This document shows, piece by piece, positions 21,164 to 32,622 of a stretch of 64,000 nucleotides of DNA. The stretch covers positions 524,688 to 588,687 of the forward strand of contig QEOQ01000359.1 of NCBI GenBank assembly GCA_010279815.1. Reading direction: 5' to 3'. Positions within the stretch are counted from its first letter, which is position 1, and each line of letters starts with the position of its first letter. The stretch comes from Brachionus plicatilis. Its lineage: Eukaryota > Rotifera > Eurotatoria > Ploima > Brachionidae. A program made the position numbers and the translations under genes. Below the pieces are notes generated by a model. It was not told where the DNA came from. It did not search any database and worked only from the letters and a program-made list of their open reading frames with translations.

Positions 21164-22253
21164 GTGCAAATGAATGATAAACGAGAGTCTGATTCAGATG
21201 AGGACTACTTTCCCTCTTCAAAAGCCACAGATGACTCTATTTTTACAAATTGTAAAGAAACCAATTTTAAGATTAACTTTATGCACAATGAAGAATTAAA
21301 AAAAATTCGAAGTGGTAGCTTTAGTTTGCCAAAGTAAAGGGACACTTAGCCAAAAAAAAATTTTTATTTATTTTTTTTTTAAAATTAATTTTTCATAGAA
21401 CAAGCTCAAATACTGTACCATCATTGATTAGTCAACCCTCGATACGAGACCAGTCTGAACTGAACCAGAATAGTGATAATATGGTAATTGAATAGAAAAA
21501 ATTTTGCCAAAATTAACTTTTTCCAAAGAAAGTTCCATCTAATGTGTCGCCTCAGAGAGTTTTTAAAATTGTGTTCATCGGTGACTCGGGGGTAGGCAAG
21601 ACCAGCTTTGTGCAAAGATTTTGCAACAACACTTTCAGAGAGTCATTTAGCACCACTATTGGTAAAATTCTAAATGATCTATTAAAATTTACATAAATAA
21701 TTATTTTTTTTTGGTTTCAAAAGGAGTTGATTTTCAAGTCAAGTCTATAATTTTAGATGATAGAGTTATAGCGTTACAACTATGGGACACAGTTAATAAA
21801 ATTTTACAAAAAATTAAAATTAATTATGAGTTGTATTTTTTTTTAATTAAGGCTGGCCAGGAACGGTACCGAAGCATAACAAAGCAGTATTTTCGAAAAG
21901 CCGACGGAGTAATTTGCATGTATGACATAACATCTGAGCAGTCGTTCAAAAATTTAAGAAACTGGATCAGTTCAATGAAAGAGAGCGCTTCGGATGACTG
22001 TGTTTTGACTGTTATTGGCAACAAGACAGATTTGTGTCCCGAGGACGACAAGCGAGTGGTCAGACAAAAAGATGGTGCCACTTTGGCTGCTGAGTATGAT
22101 GCGCTATTTTTTGAAACCAGCTCAAAAGAAAGCAGGTGTATCATGGAAGCAATGGAAGCGATTGCGAGGATACTTCAAGAAAAAGAGGACAAACAAATTG
22201 AGGATGTTCTCAATTTGAAAATTAAAGAGAAAAAAAAAGGTTGTTGTAATTGA
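21164..22253 (+). CDS. Rab GTPase half of a CRACR2A/RASEF-type gene
   Basis: Five exons join cleanly: 21164-21333, 21399-21483, 21529-21661, 21724-21791 and 21852-22253. After an acidic linker (ESDSDEDYFPSS) come all Rab G-boxes: GDSGVGKTSF (P-loop), TTIGVDFQVK (switch I), WDTAGQERYRSITKQ (switch II), GNKTD and ETSSK. The protein ends KKKGCCN, with a Cys pair for geranylgeranylation. The catalytic Gln of switch II is present. The first exon opens straight after TAG at an acceptor (TATATTTAG|GTG), and its first ATG is at 21170, giving 283 residues. Upstream sequence reads most naturally as the EF-hand half of the same gene, but the phases do not match, so an independent (perhaps trans-spliced) Rab transcript or a missing micro-exon is possible. 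A poly-A signal AATAAA lies near 22324. Confidence 0.88.
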
Positions 22254-22876
22254 ATTGTAAATAGTTAAGTTAATAAGACTGACATTTTATTTTTGTATTC
22301 TAGTCCTGCATATGATTCAGCCAAATAAATCCAAGGATCTCTGTTTGTTTTTATTTAAATAAAAAATTTTAAAAAAATTAAATTTTTAAATTTGGACCAT
22401 GCATGTAATCGAAATTTTAAATTTAGGAAATTTATTAAAAAAAGGAAATTTTTATACAAAAAATGAATTTTTTTTGTGATCAGCTAAAATCCAATATTTA
22501 AAAAAGCAAATTTTTTCTCATTTGCGATTAATTCTTTAATTTTAGAGCTAATTTTAATAATTTAATTGAAACTCAATTTTTTTGATTCAAATTTTAAATT
22601 TTCGATTTGCCAATTATTTTAAAATCTATTATTTTTTCCACAATAAGTAAAAGAACTTTGAAAAATTAATTGTTTATTGAAAATTTTATTTGCCTAAAAA
22701 AACTTGCTTTTTAATTTTAATCAACTAAAAAAACGACCATATGAAATAAAATACATTGAGATAAAATCAACCTTAAATCAACAACTTCAAGCAAAATTTG
22801 TGGAAAATTTTAAAATTTTATTTAAAAAATAATTTATGCTAAAAACTAAAATTCGATATTCGTCAAATGTTTAAAA
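22254..22876. other. Short intergenic gap between Rab and cyclotransferase genes
   Basis: About 600 bp of A+T-rich sequence. It holds the Rab poly-A signal on the left and a TTTCATTTAG acceptor-like site at the right edge. No other feature is seen. Confidence 0.5.
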
Positions 22877-23483
22877 ATGAATTTTCTATTTAGGTTTTCA
22901 TTTAGAAAAAATATTCTAAAATTTTCCTCCATGCCATCTGAAAGCAATAAAAAGCCGCTGATTAAGGCATTTTTTTATGGCACCCTAAAACGAAATGAAC
23001 CCAATCACAACCAGCTCAAAGACTTGAAAGTTACTTTTTTATCAGAAGCCATAACTGTTGATAAATACCCACTTATAATTGCGTCCGACTATAACATTCC
23101 ATTTTTACTCAATAAAAAAGGATACGGAAAGGTAAAAAATGTTTTATTTTTGTGCATTTTTTAACTTTACCTTTAAAAAAAAGCATGTTCATGGTGAATT
23201 GTACCTGATCGATGACGAAGCCAAAAAGTTCCTAGACGAGTTCGAGGGTGTTCATGAAAATTTGTATTCGGACATGTTCATTGATGTTGTGGACAAAAAA
23301 AACAACCAAGTACAGCGAGTATGCGCTTATCTTTTGAACAATTTTAAACAAGACCTCCTAGACGAAAACGCGGTTTTATTCGAAAATTATTCCTCGGTAA
23401 ACCCTTTCCACAAAACATACGAAAAGCACAAGGATACACCGGAAAATTCAGCTTGTGTTTACAATGCAGTCAAGGAAATTTAG
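22877..23483 (+). CDS. Gamma-glutamylamine cyclotransferase-like protein (GGACT family)
   Basis: Two exons (22877-23131 and 23184-23483, phase 0, 52-bp intron) encode up to 184 residues. The GGCT-like fold is shown by FFYGTLKRNEPNHNQL (the YGTL substrate loop), PLIIASDYNIPFLLN, GYGK/HVHGELYLIDDE and FLDEFEGV, where the Glu of the DEFEG segment corresponds to the catalytic acid. GGACT cleaves gamma-glutamyl-lysine from degraded cross-linked proteins, releasing 5-oxoproline and the amine. The first ATG would add 18 hydrophobic/basic residues. An acceptor-like AG at 22904-22905 and the second ATG at 22931 (MPSESNKK) give a more usual length of about 166, and I prefer that start. It is convergent with LRRC56, with 156 bp between stops. 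Confidence 0.87.
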
Positions 23484-23639
23484 TTGAATTTTTTTTTTTA
23501 AAAATTCCAAAAAATAAATAAATTTTTTAAATCAAATTTTGTTATCATTTATTTTAAATTTCAAAAAATTAAAAAATCTTACATCTTACTAAATTAAAAC
23601 TCCAAAATTAAAAACTATAACAAATAAATAAAATGATGT

Positions 23640-24154
23640 CTATTTTGAAAGTTTTAATCCAGGCAACGGTGCCAAATTGGTCTTCAAATTTTTCAATGAG
23701 CCAACGCCAGACTGAGCAGCGGATTTGTTCGGTAGAGAGCTGTTTGATACCGCGGAAAAATTGGACACAATTTTAGGCTGATGTCGTATAGTGTTTAGTT
23801 TAATCTCAGGAGTTTTAATAACGTGGTTTAATCTAAGACTACAACTTGAGCTTGAAAGCGAATCATAACCGGTATCACTTGTTTTTATTCTGTTGGCGGT
23901 ATTTTCCCTTTCCAAGCTAGCTTGTCTTGACGCAGATTTTTCTCTTTTAGATTTTGGCTTTTCTTTGATCTCATTTTCAATTATTTTCTCTTCATCATCG
24001 AAGGTCTTTTTAAATCCTGACTTGGGTCGTAGATTTTCCGCTTTGTATATATATTCGTCCTCTTCAAGTACTTCAACATCAGACAAACTTGGTTCAACTT
24101 CATCATCAATCTTCAAAATTTGAGGCTGAAAATAATCTTTTCTGTCTTCGAGTT

Positions 24155-24185
<31 letters not shown>

Positions 24186-27100
24186 TTAAATTTAAAAATT
24201 ATTAAATTTATTAAGAATTTGAAAAAAATTTAATTTTCTTGCCTTGTGTGTTCTTTTCTCCATTTCATAATTTCTTCTCTTAGTTCTTTATTCTCAATTT
24301 TTAAATCATTTATTTGATTTAATTTTTCATTTTGTTCTATTGATTTAATCACTGTTTTGTAGCTTACTGAGTCGTTTGTGTCTGGTTTATCTACGCTGGT
24401 CGATGAGCTCTTTTTTCTGGCTAAAAGAGATCGTAGCAGACTTCCTTGTAAGGCAGGACCCACGGTAAGGTGACTAGCATCACTTGACAAATCAGTAACG
24501 TGATCTGAATTTGGTCTTATGGAAAGCGAACTCGAAGGTCTTGACGCTGTTTTCAGTCCAGCACTTGATGAAGTATTCATGCGTGACTTTGGTCTAGATT
24601 TCATGGCAGTCTTGATTCTGTACGAAGACAACGGCCTCATTGCAGACAGTGGTCTGACACTTGTGCTTGCTCTACTTCCATGACTAGAGGAGCTACTCGG
24701 CCTCAAGGAATCTTAAATTTTTTATTTATTTATGATTTTAACAGAATTATTTGAGTGAAAATTTTTTCAAAAATTGGTTTCATTTTCAGAAACAATTTGT
24801 AAATATTTGATTTTAAAAATAAATTTTTAGCTAAAAAAAAAAATTTTTGAATGAATCCTTTAATACTGATGGCCAATTTAGCGATAAGAGGTTTTGTGAT
24901 AAAAATGTTCATCAAACCGACAAACCGATACTATAAAATTCTCAACATTTAATAACCTTGCTTTGCTTTTCTTAATCAATATAAGGCAAAATAACTACAA
25001 ATTACGTCAATTTACAAAATCTTTCTTAATTTTTAAGTAAATTTTATGAAGAAAATCACTTTAAAAATAAAACTTGAATTGAAATCAGAATTACAAATTG
25101 CTTTGAAAAAGTTAAGTAATGAAAAATATGACAGCCCACAAATTCATTTTTAATAATTAAGCTTTCTTAGCGTAATGATTTTTTTTAAGACCGATCGTGT
25201 TAATTTTGACCCTTTCATAAATTTTCATGGCTTCAACCAAATTATTTAATCAGAAGTTAAATCATTTAAGTTCTGAAAATATTAAAATTTTAATTTGAAT
25301 GATAACATAAAGTTTACCGAATTTTGAAAACATTTGAAAAACTAAAATTTTACTTTGACGTAAAAAATATGGAAGGCCTCAGTGTCCCGCACTCATAAAA
25401 AAAATCTATGTTCATTTTTACAATTTTCAAATTTTTTTTTATTTAAATTTTTTATAATGATTTTTGCAATCATAACTAAATTTAAAAAATAAATAAAAAT
25501 TTCTAAAATATTTTTTTTAAAGTTTTTTTTTGATAATAATTTTCCTTGATAACATTTTTTGTCATTAAAACACCTTATTAATAACGAAGAAACTTTAAAA
25601 TTAAAATATTTTATTTTAAATAAAAGAAAATAAAATTCTTCAATGAATAATAAGGGCACGTTTGATGATCAAGGAAAAACGTTAAAAGAATTAATTTTAA
25701 AAAAAATATTTTGTTTTAATTTTTTAAATTACTTTTTCTCATTCTCTATATTTTAAAAGAAGAATATTTTTTTTATATTTTAATTTAACTAGTCCTAATT
25801 TTAATAAATATGTTATTATTAAATTTAATTTTAATAAAAGTTTTATTTTAAATAAAATTTTTTTAAATTTAATTTTTGATTTTTTTTGTAAAAGAAAATA
25901 AATTTTCTTTTTAAATTTTCAAAGTCAGAGACGAGATAAAAATTGATCTTAAAATTCCTCATTGCAATTGTAAATATATTTTAAGATTTTACATGTGTTC
26001 TCAATTGATCGCTATAGGATACTTACAAGAGTCTAATGATTTCATTAATAAACTTAATCGTGGAGGTAATAAAAAGCAAAAAGTGCATTGAAAAAAACTA
26101 AAATTAAATATTTTTTACAATTGAATAAAATTTTTTTTATTGTAAATTAAATTTATAAAATATGTATTTTTTTAAATACACTATCTTGAATAGTTTTTTG
26201 ATTGTTTTAAAATGGTAGATATGTTTTTAAATAGTATGCTCAGACGAAAAGTAAGATAAACGTATGAAAAAAACTTGTGCGTCTAAACTTTTGTGCAGTA
26301 CTGTATAACTTCCTCTCAAAAATTTATTTTATCACTAATGATTATTCTTGGGCTGTTCATTTAAAAAAATATATGAAAAAAAATTGCTATTGTTTTTATC
26401 GTTCACTTTTTTTCATCGCCTATGGGTTACTTATTGAAAAAAAAAATAATAATATTAATAATAATAAGATGCTAAAATAAATTTAGCATTTTTTAACATT
26501 CAAAGAATTAATAAACATTGCTATTGAATTATATAGGATTTTAGCCGATGCTATCGACAAATTAACTTGGAAAGCGTAATAATGACTAGGAGAACCTTCT
26601 GGAAAAAAAACAAAAACGAAAAAAATAATCATCTTCTTTTCTAAAGTTGTACAAATCCAAGCACTTGGCAAGTTGAAGTTTATGATCAATTTTTGGTGCT
26701 CAAAATGATCAAGTCAAACTAAAACTATTAAATTAATTGCTATTTCTTAAAATAAATAATGCAGAAATACATTTTTGGATTTAGCATTCTATGTCAAATA
26801 AAAAAATAAACTCTGCATTATCAAAATGCACAATGCAGAGTGCACACCATCGAAACGATGCTATTTTAAGTGGATAATTTTTTGCAGACTTTTGCAGATT
26901 ATTACCATTAGATTTAACAAAGCATTTTAAAACCGAAAATTTACCTCTGCACTAATTTTATTAAAAATTAAAATTTATTTTATAGTTTTAGTTTGATATG
27001 ATCATTTTGAGCATCAAAAATTGATCATAAACTTTAACTTGCCAAGTTGTTCAGTTTTTTTTTGTTCTAGAATTCATGATTTCAAGAAAAAGATAATCAT

Positions 27101-28228
27101 CTATTTATTTCAAATAAGGATACTTCTGAAAAATATATTCCTCGGCTGACATTAGTAAATTTACTTTTATATTAACCATTTTTTAATTATCTACTGAAAT
27201 ACAAAAATACTGCCCATTTAATTAGTCCTCATTATTAATTTGAAATTAAGTTTAACAAATAAATACCATTGATAGCAAGTTTTTCCTCTGGTGGTCCGAT
27301 TCCTTCATCAATCAGATCATTTATTAGTTGCCAATCGTCATCAAATGGACACTGTTTATTGATATTTTCATGTTTATCATGTGTTCTAGGCGTCAATGGT
27401 TTGGTACCAAGTGTCAATTCATCATCCAGGATCTGTAAACTTGGTAACATTTTAACCACTTCATGTCTGTAGCTATAAGATTCCTTAACAAAAAAAAATT
27501 GTATTTTATTTTCCACTTGGTACAAATTTTACCTCATCATTAAAATCAGAATGAGGCTTTGAACAAATTGGATTTCCATAAAGAGTAAGATTTTCTAAAT
27601 TAGTGCAAAGATTTAAAAATTCGACTTGTTTAATGTCGTCAATCAGATTTCTTAATTAATAAAGTCTTGAAAAAATATTTTTTTTAACAAAATTTATTAG
27701 TTTACCCCTCCAAATCCAAGCACCTCAAGTTTTCGAGCAAAGAACACGGACTGAGATCAGCGATTTCGTTGTAGGCCAGATAGATTTCCTGCAAGTTGTT
27801 TAAGGTGGAAATTCCGTCCAAGTCTACCAGACCTGATCTTGATAGCCATAAAATTTTCAAATGGCATAAACTGGTACCCAAATCTCTGATTCGTGGAACA
27901 TGGCTTCCATTTAGCTTAAGTTGTCTCAAATGTGGTAAGTAAATCCCAAAATTTCCAAGACTAGTCTCCGATGTATCTACGATCATTTCCAAAAACTCGA
28001 CTGATCCGAGGTCATTGACACCAGTCAAGGCTTTCTGGGTACAAAATTTAGATTCCAACAAAAAAAAAATTTTCTTCTTACCAATTTAGTTGGGCTCAAG
28101 TACTCTTCCAAAAGCAAATCAGTCTCTTGAAGTATAATCGGGTCTGGGTTGATCACATTACCTTTGAATTCGGTGATATGTACACCTCTTAAAAGTGCAC
28201 TGCGGGGTCTTTCGATGTTGATAGGCAT
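23640..28228 (-). CDS. LRRC56: LRRC56, leucine-rich repeat cilium protein (ODA8-like)
   Basis: Six exons on the minus strand join without phase conflict: 28228-28082, 28034-27706, 27650-27533, 27483-27267, 24711-24243 and 24156-23640, giving 598 residues (human 542). Family marks are EEYLSPTKL, then DTSETSLGNFGIYLPHL, LKLNGSHVPRIRDLGTSL, LWLSRSGLVDLDGI, YLAYNEIADLSP, CLDLEGN and LTLYGNPIC, i.e. five LRRs, followed by a long Ser/Pro/Lys-rich tail with a short helix (ENKELREEIMKWRKEH). LRRC56, the counterpart of Chlamydomonas ODA8, is needed for outer dynein arm delivery to motile cilia. Intron 4 is 2.5 kb and contains a MITE. Intron 5 uses a GC donor (CAAG|GCAAGA), and its acceptor follows a long T run. 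An acceptor-like TTCTAG ends 10 bases before the ATG. Confidence 0.93.
24157..24242 (-). other. GC-AG intron in LRRC56
   Basis: The only joining that keeps the frame between the ...WRKEHTR exon and the KLEDRKD exon uses donor AAG|GCAAGA and an acceptor TTTTAG after an uninterrupted tract of more than 20 T. No GT lies at a position that preserves frame. AG|GCAAG is the known strong form of GC donors. Confidence 0.75.
24712..27266 (-). other. LRRC56 intron 4
   Basis: A 2.55-kb intron (GTATTT...TTTAAG) that is long by the standard of this gene. It holds the MITE at 26664-27046 and otherwise A+T-rich sequence with no supported coding region. Confidence 0.7.
26664..27046. mobile_element. MITE family 1, full copy (GGCAAGTTGAAG ends)
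   Basis: The left end CTTGGCAAGTTGAAGTTTAT and the right end in reverse complement (CTTGGCAAGTTAAAGTTTAT) match for about 70 bp, including GATGCTCAAAATGATCA.. and AAACTAAAACTAT. A truncated inverted copy is at 48686-48965. The ends resemble those of MITE family 2 (GGCAAATTGAAGTTTC). Confidence 0.8.
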
Positions 28229-29064
28229 GGTGACGGGTCTAGAATTTGGAATTTTTTTAAACAGCTGAATTAGAGTTATATAGCAAATATTTTTTATTGT
28301 TATGTAAAAAAAAATATGCGTTGATAGTCAAGATTTTAGTCATGCAGGTGGTGACAAAATTTAAATTACCTTTTTTGCATATTATTCTAAAAACATCGTT
28401 GGTCATGAATTTATTCTTTTGGGACAAAGTTTGACAATTTGGCTTATCTGATTCCAAGAGGATGCTAAATTATTGATCGGATTTGAAGTATTTTTATTTG
28501 GCAAAGAACAAATAGAATAAATCAACAACAATATGACCGATTTTGTGTAGAGAGAAGAATTTAAAATTCAAAAACATCTCGTTGTAACTATAGTGTTGTT
28601 TCCATGGTGTTTGTCGGCATAATTACTTTTCATTAAATTTTAGGTGAATAAATACGCGGCTATTGAATTAGAATCGATTTGATTTTAAAATAATTAAATA
28701 TAAATATGGTTAAGTATATATTTAAATGGATCAAAAAGTAAATATTGTTTAAAAATGATGATAATGAAAAATAAATTTGATAGAACGTAAAAAATTAATT
28801 TATTCTAATTTTTTTTATTTTTAAATATTTATATTTGTTAATAATTTATTTTCATTAATAAATCTGAGGAAATTTCGAGATATAATGAAAAACTATTTTT
28901 GGACTTTGATTAAATCTGAAAAAATTTATTTCGATATTTAAAAGTGTATTTTTTTATCTTTAATGAAAATTTTCATACAATTTTGAAAAAGGATGAAAAA
29001 ATTGCGATGTTTCAAATTTATTTTTTTAAAAAATTAATGAGAGTTACTTTTGAAATCTTATTAC
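28229..29064. other. Region upstream of LRRC56
   Basis: The first 10 bases are the likely 5' leader of LRRC56, after an acceptor-like TTCTAG. An X-box-like site is at 28598-28611. The rest is A+T-rich with no gene. Confidence 0.45.
28598..28611 (-). promoter_or_regulatory. RFX X-box-like site upstream of LRRC56
   Basis: On the gene's strand the site reads AACACCATGGAAAC. Against the X-box consensus RYYNYYATRRNRAC this matches 13 of 14 positions, with a perfect right half ATGGAAAC. It is 370 bp upstream of the LRRC56 ATG. RFX factors drive ciliary genes through X-boxes, so the gene identity and the site support each other. Confidence 0.55.
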
Positions 29065-29230
29065 AGTACAAATCAAAACTAACTTGTACGGACTTTGTTC
29101 TTTGACTCTTCCTCAACAATTCCTTTCCTCGACCTTTCCTTTCCTTTCCTTAACTTTTCTTTTCCTCGACTATTCCTTTCTTCAACTCTTAGGAAAGGAA
29201 AGAAAAAGTTGAGGAAAGGAATAATTATGA
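29065..29230. repeat. Polypyrimidine hairpin element, copy 2
   Basis: Begins AAATCAAAACTAACTTGTAC, then TTTGACTCTTCCTCAAC and repeated CCTTTCCTTTCC units, followed by the inverted GGAAAGGAAAGAAAAAGTTG. It shares its left 45 bp with the hairpin at 13136. Confidence 0.6.
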
Positions 29231-29621
29231 AAATGCTGAAAAGCTTTAATTTTATGTTAAAAGTTTTGATAGTATGTTGGTCAAGTAGACTCCTATTTCG
29301 TAAAATAATGAAAATTTACCTTAATTTACGTATAATTAATTAAATTCATAATATCATTCGTAAATTGTAAAAAAATGTCCAATTAATTTTTTAAATTTGT
29401 TTTTTTTGATTGAATTTTTTAATTAAATCTTTTTTAATAAAAAGTTTAAAAAAAGGTTGTTTTTTTCTAAAGAAAAATAATGGGATCACTCCCCTCTTTT
29501 TTGATCTGATAATTTAGAATTTTATTTAATTTTGACAGTTCCATTTTTAGAATAATTATTAAATTTTAATTGGGATTTTAATTAAATAAAGAGTTGTAAA
29601 AGTAATATAACTACTGTACAG

Positions 29622-29672
29622 CAAAATCAATTAACACCAAAGAAACGTGGCAGAAATTCGAAATTATTCTAA
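29622..29672 (+). other. Short AT-hook-like terminal exon candidate
   Basis: After TACTGTACAG (acceptor-like) a 16-codon frame ends in LTPKKRGRNSKLF and TAA. KKRGR is an AT-hook-type core. It resembles the basic tails at 3.3, 6.1 and 49.8 kb, but is very short and could be chance. Confidence 0.2.
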
Positions 29673-29814
29673 GAATAAAAGTAAACTTTTGCGCTTACTA
29701 TATCTATAATTGCTACCTAACTATTTCTTCTCATTTCTCTGAAACTTCAACTCTGTAAACATGTATCACATATAACTTTATTTTTAGTAGATCCCTTCTT
29801 TTTTTTTTTTTTTT

Positions 29815-29985
29815 NNNNNNNNNNNNNNNNNNNNNNNNNNNNNNNNNNNNNNNNNNNNNNNNNNNNNNNNNNNNNNNNNNNNNNNNNNNNNNNNNNNNNN
29901 NNNNNNNNNNNNNNNNNNNNNNNNNNNNNNNNNNNNNNNNNNNNNNNNNNNNNNNNNNNNNNNNNNNNNNNNNNNNNNNNNNNNN
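29815..29985. other. Assembly gap
   Basis: 171 undetermined bases follow directly after a run of T. The gap probably reflects a homopolymer or repeat that could not be assembled. Confidence 0.99.
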
Positions 29986-31692
29986 TGATTAAATTTGACT
30001 AGTCCGCTATCACTTCTAGTTAGGTTTTTTTTTCAAAAATTAAAATAAAATTAATAATAAAGCGAATAAATTGAAAAATTTTTAAAAAAGACGTCTAGAA
30101 ATGATTTTTCAAAATATAAATGAATGCGTCCAGTGTTTTTAAGATTCTTTTTTCTTAATTTTTTTTTATGATTATATCAGGATTCTAGTTTAAATATTTG
30201 TTCTTTATCCTAATTAAGTATATAAAAAATTCAAAATTATTCAGAAAATGACTTTAAATTCTATTTCATTTTCTTTATTTAATAAATAATTTTTGAAATT
30301 TATTACTGAGATTTGTCTGAGAAAACATCTAAAAAAAGATATTGTTCTAGTCCTCTTTTTGAAAAAAATTTAATTAAAAGCAAAAAATCAGAAAGAAGTT
30401 TGCAAGTGTCCTTATTTCTTAATTTTCAACTTATTTATTTTTGTTTATTCAATTATTTTTAATCAAAAAAATTCTTACTAAAATTTTTATGGATAAGTAA
30501 ATGTTCTTTCGATTCGATTTATTTTATTAAGCTGAATTTGAATAATATTTTTTATAAAAGAGATAAATTAGTTCTGAAAAATATGATTGGAATATTTATT
30601 TTTTATTTTAAAGCTAGGATTAGTCTGATTTAACTTTCAAAAAATTTTAACGGATCTTTTCTTCTTATCCCTTGAAATCATGCTTATCTCTTGATTTATT
30701 TTTTATACTTTACTCATGAGCCTATTTTGTCTTTTAAAAAATTTTAATTAATTTAAGTTTTATAATTCTTTCATCTATAGTTTAAATTAATAAATATTCT
30801 ACTCATTTTATCTAAAGAAAATTTCAAAAAAAGCTAATTTTTTCATTAAATTTCATAGCCTCTTTTTGAATAAAACAATATCATTTCTTTTTTGAAAAAA
30901 AATTGATTTGTTACTATCAGTTCTTGCTTAAATTGAAAATCAAACAAAATAAACAAGGAATATTTACGATATTTTCAAATCCATTAAAGATTAATCTACT
31001 AATATATCATTTTTAAATTAATCTCCAGATATTTGAATTTTTTTAGCTAAATAAAATATTTTTATTTTTATTATGATTAATCAATCAACTATTAAAACCA
31101 AATAAACTTGATAAATTTAGACACAAAATTCTAAAAATCAGAAACCGGATAGTTTAAATAATTAATTGATTTTCAAATCAATTAGTTTAAATTTTACAAA
31201 CATGATTTTAATAGCATTTGTTTATAATTATGCTTTTTGCAGTCAATTTTGAATATTTAATTTCTCTGAAATCAAAATTTCTCATTTTTTCGGTATTTTA
31301 TTTGAAAAAGGACATTAACAAAGAAATTTTAAGAAATGTTCAAATATCGAACATTAAGCTAATTTACATTTAATTAAAGATCTCATATTTCCTTTAAAAT
31401 TTTAAACAATTAATGCAAAGTTTAAAATCCGAAAAATAATATTATATAATCAAACTTCGGAAGATTTAGCTTGGATTCTAACACACAAACATTAAACGGC
31501 AAAACAAGCGCAAATATTATTTTTCCGCTTGACGGACTAAAAACTCTATTTTTGTCTCAATAATTTTACTATTTGTCAAAGCGATTAAAATAGTTTGATA
31601 CTTTTGTTTTATTTGTTTGAAAAATCGATTGGGTATTAAATTTTACTTTATTTGGTTTAATTAGTGCATTAACTTGGTAAAATCACGTATCT

Positions 31693-31820
31693 TAAGTTAT
31701 ATGCTTGTTTGATTTTTATGTTTGCACTCATTCAAAGGTGACAACAAACTCTTCCATAAATGAAAAAGCTTTAAATTTAAATCCGCTTTAGCTCAGACAT
31801 TTGTTTACATAACCATTCGC
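31693..31820 (+). repeat. Diverged direct repeat A, copy 1
   Basis: Contains TATGTTTGCACTCATTCAAA, GGTGACAACAAACTCTTCC, AAAGCTTTAAAT and AGACATTTGTTTACATAAC. The same ordered words recur at 32503-32622 about 810 bp downstream. Confidence 0.7.
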
Positions 31821-32502
31821 ATTTTAAAAATATGCTGGTCAGAAATGGCTCAAAAAATTTAAACCATTATTTTAAATAGAACCATTTTTCTACTTTTTAT
31901 GCGAAACTTTATTTATTTATTTATTAATTTTGCTTAAATTTTTACTTGGTTTATTTAAATTAATTTAATTAAATGAATAATTTAAAATTAAAGCAATAAA
32001 AAAGGTCATTCGACTCGTTTAAAAAAAATTCCAACTTCATATCTTTTGAATAGATTTTTCAAAAATATAATTATTTAATTGTGTAAATTGTATCTTTATC
32101 TTTAAAGCAAGTTTTGACTTTATAAAATTACTTTAATTTTTTTAAATATTTTGAATTAAAAAACACGAAAAAATAATAGTGAAAATTTGACTAAATCAGT
32201 GGTAAAATCATTTAATAGATAAAATTTTTTCATAAACTTCTACTAAAAATTGACAAAAAGCTTTGAAATCATGAAATCAATGCTGAAGTTTGTTAAATTC
32301 CAGCTTTCAATATTCAATAAAATATGAATTTAATTTTTAAATTTTTTTTTTTTAATTTTCATAAATTTATTTTATTTATTATTTTATCAGTACCGTGAAA
32401 AAGCTTCTTTATGTTTCAATAAATATGATAAAAAAAATTTTTATAAATTTAAAAAAGATATATTTTTGAAAATTATTCAAATACTTAAATTTGTATAAAA
32501 AA

Positions 32503-32622
32503 ATGTTTGTTTGATTTTAATGTTTGCACTCGTTCAAAGGTGACAATAAACTCTTCCTTAAATTTAAAAGCTTTAAATCTTAAATCTGCATGAGCTGAGA
32601 CATTTGTTTGCATAACAAGTCA
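32503..32622 (+). repeat. Diverged direct repeat A, copy 2
   Basis: Contains AATGTTTGCACTCGTTCAAA, GGTGACAATAAACTCTTCC, AAAGCTTTAAAT and AGACATTTGTTTGCATAAC. It matches copy 1 with about 80% identity by eye. No terminal repeats are seen, so this looks like a duplicated non-coding block more than a MITE. Confidence 0.7.

Noticed and set aside
22877..22930. First ATG of the cyclotransferase gene as a mitochondrial targeting start
   Set aside because: The 18 extra residues span two acceptor-like AGs, and the next ATG gives the usual family length. Kept in the coordinates only because the frame is open.
23893..24123. Plus-strand Ser/Phe-rich frame
   Set aside because: Antisense to the last exon of LRRC56.
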